DNA of 64,000 nt from positions 300,505 through 364,504 of the forward strand of contig JAXHLY010000001.1 in NCBI GenBank assembly GCA_034521715.1. The letters are read 5' to 3'. Position numbers and translations under genes: made by a program. The DNA is from Methylohalomonas sp034521715. Its GTDB lineage: Bacteria; Pseudomonadota; Gammaproteobacteria; Methylohalomonadales; Methylohalomonadaceae. Of the stretch, positions 54,059-63,555 are shown piece by piece; position 1 is the stretch's first letter, and every line of letters begins with the position of its first letter. The notes beneath the pieces are model-generated. The model was not told the origin of the DNA. It saw only the letters and a program-made list of their open reading frames with translations, and searched no databases.

Positions 54059-55188
54059 CAGGCCGCTCGCCGCCTCGTCGAGGAGTCGGATAATCGATAT
54101 AACCGACCTCCGTGCCGCCATAGAACGTCTCGCGGTCCTGCTCATTCAGCGGTGCATTCAGGAACAGCCGCCGCGGCAGATCCGGGTTGGCAATGAACTT
54201 CTTGCCGAAGGCGATCAAATCCGCGTCGCCGTTCTGTATGGCAAGCCTGGCGGAAGGGCCGTCGTAGTCGCCGCAGGCCATCAGTCGGTTGTTGAACAGT
54301 GGCCGGAATTCCCGTGACGGCACCAGCACGCCGCCGGCTTCACGATCCGCAGCATCCGGTTCGACGATATGCAGATATGCGAGGTCATAGCGGTTCAGCT
54401 GTTCGACGAAGTAACCGAACGTCCGCCGCGGATCGGAATCGTGCATGTCGTTGAATGTGCCGCTCGGTGAAATGCGGATGCCGACGCGATCGGAAGACCA
54501 TACACCCAGTATCGCTTCCAGTACCTCGAATGACAGGCGCGCACGGTTTTCCACCGAACCGCCGTATTGCATCGGCGCGCTTGTTGGTGCCGTCGCGCAG
54601 GAACTGATCTAGCAAGTAGCCGTTGGCGTTATGCAGTTCAACGCCGTCGAAACCGGCGCGTTTCGCGTTCTCGGCGCCCAGGCGGTACTGCTCGATAATG
54701 CCGGGAATCTCGTCGAGTTCCAGGGCGCGCGGGGTTTCGAACGGCTTCATGCCCTCGTAGGTCACAGCCTCGCCTTCTGGGCGTATTGCACTCGGTGCCA
54801 CCGGCTGCTCGCCGTTCGGCTGCAGCGACGGATGCGAAATACGGCCGACATGCCAGAGCTGCAGAAACATGCGCCCGCCGGCGGCGTGGACACTGTCGAC
54901 GATTTGCTTCCAGCCGGCGACCTGGGCATCACTGTGGATACCCGGCGTCAGCGGATAACCGACACCCTGCGGCGACACCTGCGTGGCCTCGCTGATGATA
55001 AGCCCCGCCGAGGCGCGCTGGGTGTAATAGCGCGCGTTCATTTCGTTCGGGACGTTGCCTTCGCTCGCGCGGTTGCGCGTCAGCGGCGCCATGATGACGC
55101 GGTTCGGCAGATACAATGCGCCGACCTGTAGGGGTGTAAACAGATCCGGCGCGGCCGCGCCGGTATCCGTGGATTTGTCCTTGCTCAT
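54058..55188 (-). pseudogene. Old Yellow Enzyme family alkene reductase, frameshifted
   Basis: The first frame runs from 55188 (MSKDKSTDTGAAAPDLFTPL) through PNRVIMAPLTRNRA, LQLWHVGR and GVELHNANGYLLDQFLRDGT (active-site His and Asn). Near 54570 the frame shifts, and YGGSVENRARLSFEVLEAIL, VGIRISPSGTFND and FGKKFIANPDLP follow. The tail GYIDYP near 54090 shifts again, and the likely stop is at 54058. It is an FMN enzyme that reduces electrophilic alkenes, as E. coli NemA does. Restored length is about 375 residues. It follows thioredoxin with 18 bases between. Confidence 0.85.
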
Positions 55189-55206
55189 GGGATCTCCCTG
55201 TGACAA

Positions 55207-55535
55207 TCAGATGTGCTGGTCGATGAACGCATCGAGCTGCGCCTTCGACACCGCGCCGGTTTTCGAGGCAACGGCCTCGCCGCCCTTGAACAGCATCAGC
55301 GTCGGTATGCCGCGGATGCCGTAGGTGATCATGGTGTCGTTGTTCTCGTCGACGTTCAGCTTGCCGACCTTCATCTGGCCACTCGCGACTCGCTGGCGAC
55401 CTCGTTCGACGATCGGCATCAGCGATCTTGCACGGGCCGCACCACGGTGCCCAGTAGTCCGACCAGCACCGGCGTCTCGGACTTCAGTACCTCGTCCTCG
55501 AATGTGCTGTCGGTCAAGTCGATTGGTTTGCTCAT
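55207..55535 (-). pseudogene. Thioredoxin, several frameshifts
   Basis: The ATG at 55535 (AAGGAGCATTGTC upstream) opens MSKPIDLTDSTFEDEVLKSE; then an extra base shifts the frame. The active site WAPWCGPCK can be read at about 55438-55464. After further shifts MKVGKLNVDENNDTMITYGI and RGIPTLMLFKGGEAVASKTG lead to the stop at 55207. At least three indels lie within about 110 bases. The restored protein is a standard thioredoxin of about 108 residues with the cis-Pro loop GIPT. The cluster of errors in such a conserved gene looks more like sequencing noise than decay. Confidence 0.8.
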
Positions 55536-55638
55536 GACAATGCTCCTTCAAATGTAAATGAATGAATGCTGGAAATCGTTCAGGCACATAGCTGCAGGCA
55601 GCCACTCCTTAAAGTGCCTTCTGGAAGAGAATCAGAAG

Positions 55639-55950
55639 TCAGGAACTCGGATAAGCCTTCTCCCGCCGGGGAAAGCTCGGAATCGCGCAGCGCCGATAAG
55701 CCTTCTCCCGCCAGGAGATGACTGGAAGTCCGTAACCCAGTAAACCTTCTCCCTCTGGGAGAAGGTCTGGATGAGGGCCTTTATAAAACAGGCGACATAC
55801 ACCATCGTTATCCGTCTCCGCCGCACCTGATTCAGATTCGGATTCGGTTTCCGCATCGACCTCGGCGCCGAGCGCCTGCGCCGGATCGAGATCCAGAAAA
55901 AGCGCGGACTCATAAAGGAATCTGTGAATGTTGTTCGTATTCATATTCAT
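55639..55950 (-). CDS. Hypothetical protein whose C-terminus reads through a repeat
   Basis: The ATG at 55950 follows GGGAAGTGACATT and opens MNMNTNNIHRFLYESALFLD, then an acidic, low-complexity stretch (AETESESESGAAETD). From about residue 55 the frame runs into a dispersed repeat that reads HPDLLPEGEG, and it ends at 55639. The N-terminal part is likely the real protein; the repeat tail may be an insertion or a product of an indel. It is the gene closest to the tetR stop and may head the minus-strand redox group. Confidence 0.4.
   Translation of the reverse strand: MNMNTNNIHRFLYESALFLDLDPAQALGAEVDAETESESESGAAETDNDGVCRLFYKGPHPDLLPEGEGLLGYGLPVISWREKAYRRCAIPSFPRREKAYPSS
55640..55785. repeat. 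Dispersed CTTCTCCC-type repeat cluster
   Basis: Three related units follow one another: CCTTCTCCCGCCGGGGAAAG near 55655, CCTTCTCCCGCCAGGAGATG near 55702, and CCTTCTCCCTCTGGGAGAAG near 55745. The last is a clear inverted repeat followed by GTCTGGATGAGGGC. Such units are common extragenic repeats in proteobacteria. They overlap the tail of the small hypothetical gene. Confidence 0.5.
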
Positions 55951-55984
55951 AATGTCACTTCCCTGCCTGTAACCGGCCCACTGT

Positions 55985-55998
55985 GTAGACCAGTCTAC
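55985..55998. promoter_or_regulatory. Candidate TetR operator (downstream copy)
   Basis: GTAGACCAGTCTAC is a perfect dyad (GTAGAC-CA-GTCTAC). It lies between the tetR stop and the start of the small gene, upstream of the redox group on the minus strand. It shares TAGACCAGTC with the site upstream of tetR. Confidence 0.5.
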
Positions 55999-56018
55999 TA
56001 GTCGTTGAGTCAAAAAAA

Positions 56019-56609
56019 TTATGCCGCGGGTTTCAGCACCTGGCTGAAGACGATGTCCATGAAGGACTGCATTGGCGCCACGTCCTTGCACATCTTCGAG
56101 CGCAGGATGGCGCCCTGCCAGCCGGCCAGCAGGTACTCGGCCAGCTTATCGGTATCGGTATCGGCGGCGATCTCGCCGGCCGCCTTCGCTTCGTCCAGAC
56201 ATCGGGCGAACTGCTGCTGCCAGCCCAGGAACACGTCGTCCAGGCGGGCGCGGAAGGTCTCGTTCTGGCTCGACAGCTCCTGGCTCAGGTTGCCGATCAG
56301 ACACCCGGTCCTGCACTCGCCGGCCTCGATATTCGCCATCACCGAGTTCATGTAGTTGCGGATCCGCTCCAGCGGGCTGTAGCGCGTGTCCGCCAGGAAG
56401 CCGTCAATGCGCTCGGCGTAGGCCCGGGCCGAGGCCTCGATGACCGCCAGGCCGAAATCCTCCTTGCTGGAGAAATAGTAATAAAAAGAACCCTTTGGAA
56501 TCCCCGCCGTGCTCAGGACGGCGTTGATGCCGGTGGTGCTGAAGCCATGCTGGCCGATGATCTCGGTGCCAACGCGGATCAGCTCGTCGCGGGTCCCGGT
56601 ACGTGTCAT
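56019..56609 (-). CDS. TetR/AcrR family transcriptional regulator
   Basis: With the ATG at 56609 the protein has 196 residues. The N-terminal HTH (about 8-55) reads LIRVGTEIIGQHGFSTTGIN and GIPKGSFYYYFSSKEDFGLA. The C-terminal ligand domain has ECRTGCLIGNLSQELSSQ; the two Cys there match the zone that senses electrophiles in NemR-like regulators. The frame extends upstream to 56756 without similarity. Candidate operators lie on both sides (55985 and 56621), which fits control of itself and of the redox genes downstream. Confidence 0.85.
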   Translation of the reverse strand: MTRTGTRDELIRVGTEIIGQHGFSTTGINAVLSTAGIPKGSFYYYFSSKEDFGLAVIEASARAYAERIDGFLADTRYSPLERIRNYMNSVMANIEAGECRTGCLIGNLSQELSSQNETFRARLDDVFLGWQQQFARCLDEAKAAGEIAADTDTDKLAEYLLAGWQGAILRSKMCKDVAPMQSFMDIVFSQVLKPAA

Positions 56610-56620
56610 GACGCGTATAT

Positions 56621-56635
56621 TAGACCAGTCGTCTA
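56621..56635. promoter_or_regulatory. Candidate TetR operator upstream of tetR
   Basis: TAGAC-CAGTC-GTCTA is an inverted repeat 12 bases upstream of the tetR ATG. It shares TAGACCAGTC with the site at 55985, though the half-site spacing differs. Confidence 0.5.
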
Positions 56636-56742
56636 GTAAGATCAAGCCGGGTCCGGCCGGCCCGCGGGGGCACGCATCAAGACTGTGATCCCGGCGCCGC
56701 TTTTGACTACTATCAGGGTGTATAAACAAAACAGGACAAGCA

Positions 56743-57036
56743 GTGGATGCCGACACTCAAGCCTTTCCGATCGCATCATTTCCCAGCCACGGTCTTGTGA
56801 GTTGTTTACGATTCAATGAGGGAACGGGTGTACTCATCAGGCAGTACCCGGAGGGCCTGCCGGATTACATCTATCTCTCCACAACGACCTACACCACGCT
56901 GGGCTACGGCGATCTCGTCCCAACAGGCCCTGTACGGGCCATATATGGCACTGAATCACTGGTCGGGCTGGTGCTGATTACCTGGTCCGCCTCGCTGACG
57001 TTTCTGGAGATCAGAAACACTGGTCATCGGAAGTGA
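56743..57036 (+). pseudogene. Potassium channel pore fragment
   Basis: A 97-residue frame holds the pore signature TTTYTTLGYGDLVPTGPVRA and one following membrane helix (SLVGLVLITWSASLTFLEIR). Full-length two-helix channels of this type have an earlier membrane helix, which is absent here: the first 40 residues (MDADTQAFPIASFPSHGL) are not a helix. The protein therefore seems to be the 3' part of a channel gene that lost its 5' end, or the true start is hidden by an indel. It lies between tetR and the PAS/GGDEF gene. Confidence 0.55.
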
Positions 57037-57099
57037 AGTGATTATGTCAAGCCCGGATGTCATTGAGTCTTGTCGCCATAGAGTGGCAGGATATCAGCA

Positions 57100-59577
57100 A
57101 TGAGTAATCTGCAATCCTCTGCATTCCATAAACTGCAGGATTACAAGAAGTACAAACTGCTGTTTGAAGATGCCCCCTTGGCCATATTTATTCTGGATGG
57201 CTATAAATATCTGGAATGCAATAAAAAGGCTGAAGATATGCTGGGTTACCCAAGAGATGAACTGATGGGCAAAAGCCCTGCGGAGTACTCGACTGCATAT
57301 CAGCCCAATGGAGAGGATACAAAGACTTGTGCACAAAAGCTTATCAATGCCGCATTGGCCGGGGAAGTGCAGTACTTTGAGTGGACAATCATCTGGCCGG
57401 ATAACAGTGTACGTCTGCTGGAAGTTGCCTTAACACCAATCTATCTCGAAGGCGAAATCACCACGCTGACGCATGCAATCGCCAGGGATATAACGGAATT
57501 ACGCGCCAGGGAGGAGGCAGAGGAACGGCAGAAGTCACTCCTGCAGCAGATTTCGGAATCAACCTCGGAGCACATATTCATCAAGGATTTGGCTGGCCGT
57601 TATCAGTATCTCAACAAGGCCGTGGCCGAAGTGCTCGACAGGGAAATCCACGAAGGCCTGGGCAAGAACGATCTGGAGCTGTTCGGCCCGGACACGGCAG
57701 CCATTCTTGTTGCCAATGACGATAAGGCCATAAAAGAAAAAGCGGTCATTGTTTATGAAGAACGCGTTAAATTGCATGGGCGTGAGCGAATACTTGAAAC
57801 CACAAAAGGCCCCTTTTATGACAGTGACGGCAGTATAGCGGGTGTCTTCGGCATTTCGCGTGACATCACGGAGATCAGGGAGGCGGAAAAGCGAACCGAA
57901 AAACTGGCCAGGGATCTGGCGGAAAGAGTCAAGGAACTGACCTGTATCAACAGTATTACCGATATACTGGCAAAAAGAGGCGGTCCGATGGATGGGCTGT
58001 TACAGGAGATCGCCAGTCAGATCCCGCCTGCCATGCAATATCCTGATGTAGCAGCGGCGAGGATCGATATCGGGACAAGGCAGTTTGCGTCGGAAGGCTT
58101 CGTGGAACAGCCGGATTCCATATCCGAGGAAATCAGGTCGAAAGGCGAGATCGTTGGCCATGTAGAAGTACATTATTCCGAGGTCCGATCGCAGCCGGCA
58201 TTTCTGGAGGAAGAATGCGATCTGCTGAAGCTGATCGCCAACAAGATCGGCGGTGTGCTAGAACGTGAACAGGATGACGAGAACATACACCGGCTGGCGT
58301 TCTATGACTCCCTGACCAGCCTGCCGAACCGCCAGTTGTTGATCGACCGCATACATCAGGCGACTCATGCCTGTCAGCGAAACCACACGAACAGCGCCCT
58401 GCTGTACCTGGACCTCGATAACTTCAAGAACCTGAATGACTCGCATGGCCATGATGCGGGTGATATCTTCCTGCGCCAGGTTGCCGACAGGCTGTCACAT
58501 GCCGTACGCGAGACCGATACCGTCGCCCGCTTTGCGGCGATGAGTTCGTCATCGTTCTCGAAGAACTGAGCCCGGATAATACTCACGCGGTCAGCGAGGC
58601 CAGCAAGGTGGCCGAGAAAATACTCCAGTGCTTCAGCCAGCCGTTCAAGCTGGATGGATATCTGCACTACGCCACGGCCAGCATGGGCGTAACAATATTC
58701 GGCTCGAAAAACATCGAGCCGGATGAATTGCTGAAACAGGGCGATATCTCCATGTATCAGGCCAAGTCCTCGGGCCGCAATACCTATCGATTTTTCGATC
58801 CCAACATGCAGGCCCTGCTGAACGTGCGCGTGCAGATGGATAACGACATGCGCTATGGCCTGCAAAACGATGAATTCGAACTCTATTACCAGCCCCAGGT
58901 GGCCAGTAACAACCAGATGGTCGGCTGCGAGGCCCTGCTGCGCTGGCACCACCCCGAGCAGGGCATGGTCATGCCTGCTATCTTTATCCCCATCGCCGAG
59001 GATACGGGTCTCATCATTCAGCTTCGGCCGCTGGGTGCTGGAATCGGCCTGCAAACAACTGGTCAAATGGGCAGATGACCCGCTTGCTGGGCAATATGCT
59101 GATAGCAGTGAACATCAGCGCCAATCAGTTCCGGCACCCGGATTTCGTCAGTGATGTACTCGAAGTCCTGCAACAGACCGGGGCGAGGCCGGACAGGCTC
59201 AAGCTGGAGCTGACCGAGAGCTTCATTATTGCCGACATAGAGGATGCCATCGAGAAAATGGCCGCCCTGAAAAAGCAGGGCATCGCCCTGTCGCTGGATG
59301 ACTTCGGTACCGGCTATTCATCCCTGTCCTATCTTAAGCGGCTGCCAATTGATGAACTCAAGATCGACAAATCATTCGTTAACAACATCCTGATTGACGA
59401 CAACGATGCCGCCATAGCCAGGACCATCATTGCATTGGGCAAAACGCTCGGATTGTCAGTCGTCGCCGAGGGCGTAGAGACCGAAGAACAGCTCCAGTTT
59501 CTGTTTGCCGAGGGCTGTGATTTGTATCAGGGTTCTGTTTTCATAAAGCGGTTGATATAGACAAATTACTAGTCTGA
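57100..59577 (+). pseudogene. PAS-PAS-GAF-like-GGDEF-EAL c-di-GMP protein, frameshifted
   Basis: About 826 residues when restored: PAS domain 1 (about 15-135), PAS domain 2 (about 145-265), a GAF-like region (about 285-395), GGDEF (about 405-565) and EAL (about 575-820). No membrane segment is seen, so it is cytoplasmic. One G is missing near 58534, exactly where RFGGDEFVIV should be read. Further shifts lie near 59025, 59080 and 59530. EAL motifs CEALLRWHH, LTESFIIADI, LDDFGTGYSSLSYLKRL and VVAEGVETEEQL are all present, and the tail ends near KAVDIDKLLV at 59577. Both halves look catalytically competent apart from the breaks. SD-like GCAGGATATCAGCA precedes the ATG. Confidence 0.8.
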
Positions 59578-59690
59578 TAGATATAGCCTAGTTTGATATA
59601 GCAGTTAATAATTGATGATAGAAAATCACTAAAATTTATAGAATATACGTTGCAATTTAATTCAAGTATGAACTCATAGCGTTATCTAAT

Positions 59691-60789
59691 ATGAATATTC
59701 AAGGCAATGTAAAACCATAGGGTGCTATGCCTCGATGGAGGAGGAATGCGGGGTATATATCAAGCAAATTATCTGAAAACCTTTTCAGATAGGGTTAAAA
59801 CGAAATAGAGATAGAAAGAAAAAGAGATTGATATAGGAAAAGCATTTGATTTGCTTGTAGGTACAAGCACAGGCGGAATAGTAGCATGCGCACTATTTAC
59901 AGGATTAAGTTTGAATACTATTCACAGCCTGTATATAAATAATGGTAAGAGAAATATTTCCTTATCAAACGCTTAGAGCTATTAAATATATAGGCAAACT
60001 AGTACGCGGGCTAGGTTTTGGTCTTGAGAGTGGAGACAAGAAATTACGAAAAATCTTGGAAATGCATTTTGGTGATAAAAAATAGCTGATGTTTATAATT
60101 CCCGTCAAATAGGTTTGGCCGTTCCGCAGTAGATCTGAATCGAAACAGTGGGGTTGTTTTTAAAACCAAACATATTTAGTCGATTAAATGGTAAAGATGA
60201 CAACAGGTCAATCGTAGATGTATGTATGGCAACTAGTGCAGCTAAACTTGACTATGGCCGAACTAAAGGAGCCATTGAGTCAAGACACCAGAGTTATCGT
60301 TGATGGTGGTCTTCAGGCAAATAACCCGAGCCTAATCGGTATGATAGAAGCAACAGAAATATTAGAGGATCGGACAAGGTAGATAGACCAATAAAGCTGT
60401 CATGTTAGGAACGTTACCGTCACAAGGTGGCGAGGAAATCAATGAAAAATCCTTGCATAGAGGTTCTTGGGGATGGGGCTTAGGTGTCGAAATTATGGAG
60501 TCAAGCATTGATGCACAAGCAACAGGCTATGATTATGTGGCTAGTAAAATAGCTGAGCTACGTAAGGACGGTAGTTTTGCATATAGATTGCCTGCCCAGT
60601 GCCCTTCGAAAAAATTACAAGAGTATTTAGTCAATATGGATGATGCGCGTTTGAGAGTGTTAATGCCGTTGGGCAAGACAGGCAATTTCGGATGTTGATT
60701 ACGCATGGTCAGCTTGCTCAAGCGGTAATAATTATCTAGGAGCATTTAGAAATGCAATTGAAGCAGCACCGGATTTGTGCGATAGGTAA
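59691..60789 (+). pseudogene. capV: CBASS effector: patatin-like phospholipase CapV, multiple frameshifts
   Basis: From the ATG at 59691 the frame, with one base restored near 59722, reads MNIQGNVKP-YRVLCLDGGG. The patatin oxyanion motif DGGGMRG is at 59734, the nucleophile elbow GTSTGG at 59860-59877 (Ser at 59866), and the catalytic DGG at 60302-60310. The C-terminal part continues KAVMLGTLPSQGGEEINEKS to LGAFRNAIEAAPDLCDR, with the stop at 60789. I count about ten one-base breaks over 1.1 kb. In CBASS, CapV is switched on by the cyclic nucleotide made by the partner synthase and degrades the cell membrane. Restored length is about 365 residues, close to known CapV. The codons are AT-rich. 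Confidence 0.82.
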
Positions 60790-60804
60790 AATGGGAGGAT
60801 TATC

Positions 60805-61790
60805 ATGGCAGATATCAACTGTAATTTAGAAATTATGGGTTTTCATAAAGATGAAGCCTATGACTTCGGAAAAGCCGGACCGGTGAGATATGAGAGCACG
60901 CAGGGATGCTGGTAGAAAAAGATTAAGAAATGGCTTAGAGCATAACAATTACGCTCAGCACAAGGAAATGGCGTCCCAAGGGTCATATCAGATGCGTACT
61001 ATGGTTCAAGATAATGAGCAGGATTATGATATTGACGATGGCGTGTACTTTAATATCAGTGACCTATCTGATGAGAATGGTAATAGGCTTGATGCAATTT
61101 CTGCGAGAGAACGAGTATGTAATTCATTAACATATGATGGACGTCTTAAAATTGTGGCGGTAGTTAAAGACAATTGTGTGCGCCAGAAATACCCAGAGGG
61201 TTATCATATTGATGTGCCTGTTTATAGAATAATTATCGATTCTGATGCACAAGGTAATAACAACGAGCGTTATGAGCTTGCGTCTAAAGATAAATGGGAT
61301 GAATCAGACGCAAGAGCAGTTACACGTTGGTTTAATAACATTGTGGGCCGGCGTTTGAACTCGAAGATCTGATGGAAGTCAGATGCGCCCGATTACAAAA
61401 CTCACTAAAAAATTCGCTCGAAGCCGAAGTGAATGGAAAGCGGAAACTACAAGCGGTATATGCATTACTAAATTAGTAGTTGATAATTTTAAACAAAGCA
61501 AGGATCGGGAGGACCTGTCCCTTAGGGAAACATGGGTTTCAATAAAATCTTCATTAGATAAATCGACGATCATCAATCATCCTGTGTTGAATTCTAGTTT
61601 AGCTGATGAAGGCGATATTAAAGTCAATTTCTTTAATGATTGTTTAACCGAAGCCTTAAATAAGCTTAATCCATTAGATGGAGACGATTGTTCAAAAGAA
61701 GAAGCTTTGCGTATATGGAATGATGTATTTAGCACTAACTATTTTACAGATAATGATGGCAATGGAGGAGGTAAGGATGGCAGCCAGTAG
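60805..61790 (+). pseudogene. CBASS nucleotidyltransferase (CD-NTase, DncV-like), frameshifted
   Basis: The ATG at 60805 follows GGGAGGATTATC, 15 bases after the capV stop. The Pol-beta-type active site is GSYQMRTMVQ (60980) with the acidic pair in DYDIDDGVYF (61022-61051). The DIDDG form occurs in DncV and relatives. Further along, YHIDVPVYRI carries the third acidic residue. The frame shifts near 60885, 61350 and 61380, and LTKKFARSRSEWK and LDGDDCSKEEALRIWNDVF follow to 61790. The restored protein has about 328 residues. It would make a cyclic di- or trinucleotide on phage infection. The exact CD-NTase clade and product cannot be told by eye. Confidence 0.82.
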
Positions 61791-63555
61791 TTATCACATC
61801 CGAAGATACGCCGAGGCGTAATGATGCAAAAAGCACTTGGTTAAGATATTATGTTTAATTTTGAAGAAATATATACAGATAATAGAAACAGCACTTAGTC
61901 AATTAGATAAAGACTTATGGAGAAGAGATTAGATGAAAAGGACATAATTAGTATACCAAAATATATACCTGTCAGTGCTGGATGGTATATAGATATTAAG
62001 GATTTTAACATAAATCACAATAGCGTCAATAAGTACTACTTATACTAATCGACGAGCATTCCCCCGAATCACAGCCACGTATAGTTGCACCTCAAGTAAA
62101 TATAATGGCCTCTTGGCCTCATATTGAATCAGGTGGGGTTTTATGTCTGAACAAAACAAATATATATACAAACCCAGCCAGAGAATACTACAGCACGTAA
62201 ATTGGGCTTTGGAAGTATTGAATTTAACAAAGAAGATGCGAAAGAAGAATTTAGACGCGAGTTTGTATCCTATTGGAATCATTGCCTTACATCGAATAGA
62301 ACTACTCCAGTAGTATGTAGTTTGTTAAATAATTAGAGGCTACTCTAAAGAAGATATGTGTATATAAACACTACGAATACAATCGAGTTTATGTCGCTGA
62401 AAATAGCGAAACATTAAGTAGGTGGCTTGCTAATAATGGCATACAGGCTTATAAAAAGTCATTCTGTTTATCTTGGTTAGATTGGATCGAGAACCCATGG
62501 TTGCCTAACGAATATCCTGAGTCTGGCGAAGATGTTATAGAACGATACCACCGAGGTTTGTGGACGAATTATTAAGCCAGGCTTTAAGATGTCCAATCAT
62601 GCATGGCGCCAGAACCGAAAACGGAATTGTTTTTGTATCAACAATTATACGAGGTGCAGGCAAAAAAGAATTAGTTCATGGTTTCAGGAATATTCATAAT
62701 GTGCCTAGAGGCCTTATATTAAACTCGTTTCGTGCATTAGTTAATAGATGCAAAGTACTTAGAATTAATAGTGAATGGGTATATGGCAAGAATCGAATAA
62801 AACGTTAGATTATCTGAGCGAAAAACAAATAGCAATAATAGGATGTGGATCAATTGGTTCATCGTTAGCACGATTACTTGTGCAATCTGGCTTAACCTAT
62901 TTGGTTCTAGTAAATCCTGATACCCTATCTCCAGCTAACCTATCTAGGCATGCATTAGGAAGCAAATATATTAATTTTAATAAAGCAAATGCGCTTTGCT
63001 ATCTGCTACGTGAAGACTTTCCAGTTTTATATCGTGTGATTGCTTATAATAGGCGTTTTGATGCTCTAGGACAACAAGAATTAGATGAAATTGCACAATG
63101 TGACATTGTGCTAACTGCTGGCCTTGATATTGAAGGTGATATGCAGGTTGATAATTGGCGTCGCATGTTAAAAGCACCTCCAGTACATATATGCGTATGG
63201 GTAGAGGCTTTTGCTCTCTATGGTCACACTTAGCATTGTATGGAAATGATAGTTTGATAGACGCCTTTAATACAAACGAACGGTCGTCTTTAAAATGACG
63301 GATTGGCCTGATCATACTCGTCAGTTATACAAGTAGAAGCTGGTTGCGGAAATATCTTTCAACCGCATGGTGTAATAGAGTTACAACCAACAGTTAGCAT
63401 GGCAGCTAATTTGGTTATTGACGTACTACTGATAAAGTGCCGGTTTCAATTAAACATATCTGGCAGGGGGAAATCTAATTTGGTTGAAAAACGAAGGGAA
63501 TGATCCTAAAGGCAATATTAAAGATAATTGCGTTGAGGAACATAAATGGAATTAA
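61777..63555 (+). pseudogene. cap2: CBASS ligase Cap2 (E2-E1 fusion), multiple frameshifts
   Basis: A start at 61777 (GGAGGAGGTAAGG upstream, overlapping the CD-NTase end) gives MAAVVITSEDTPRRNDAKST once one base is dropped. The E2-like half reads SAGWYIDIKDFNINHN and the catalytic GGVLCLN, with Cys at 62144. The E1/ThiF half has the nucleotide site AIIGCGSIGSSLARLLVQSG (about 62830-62890), VNPDTLSPANLSRHALG and the catalytic EAGCGNIFQPHGV, with Cys at 63345. The end is near KDNCVEEHKWN, with the stop at 63555. There are more than ten breaks. Cap2 attaches the CD-NTase C-terminus to target molecules and primes it for defence. Confidence 0.8.
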
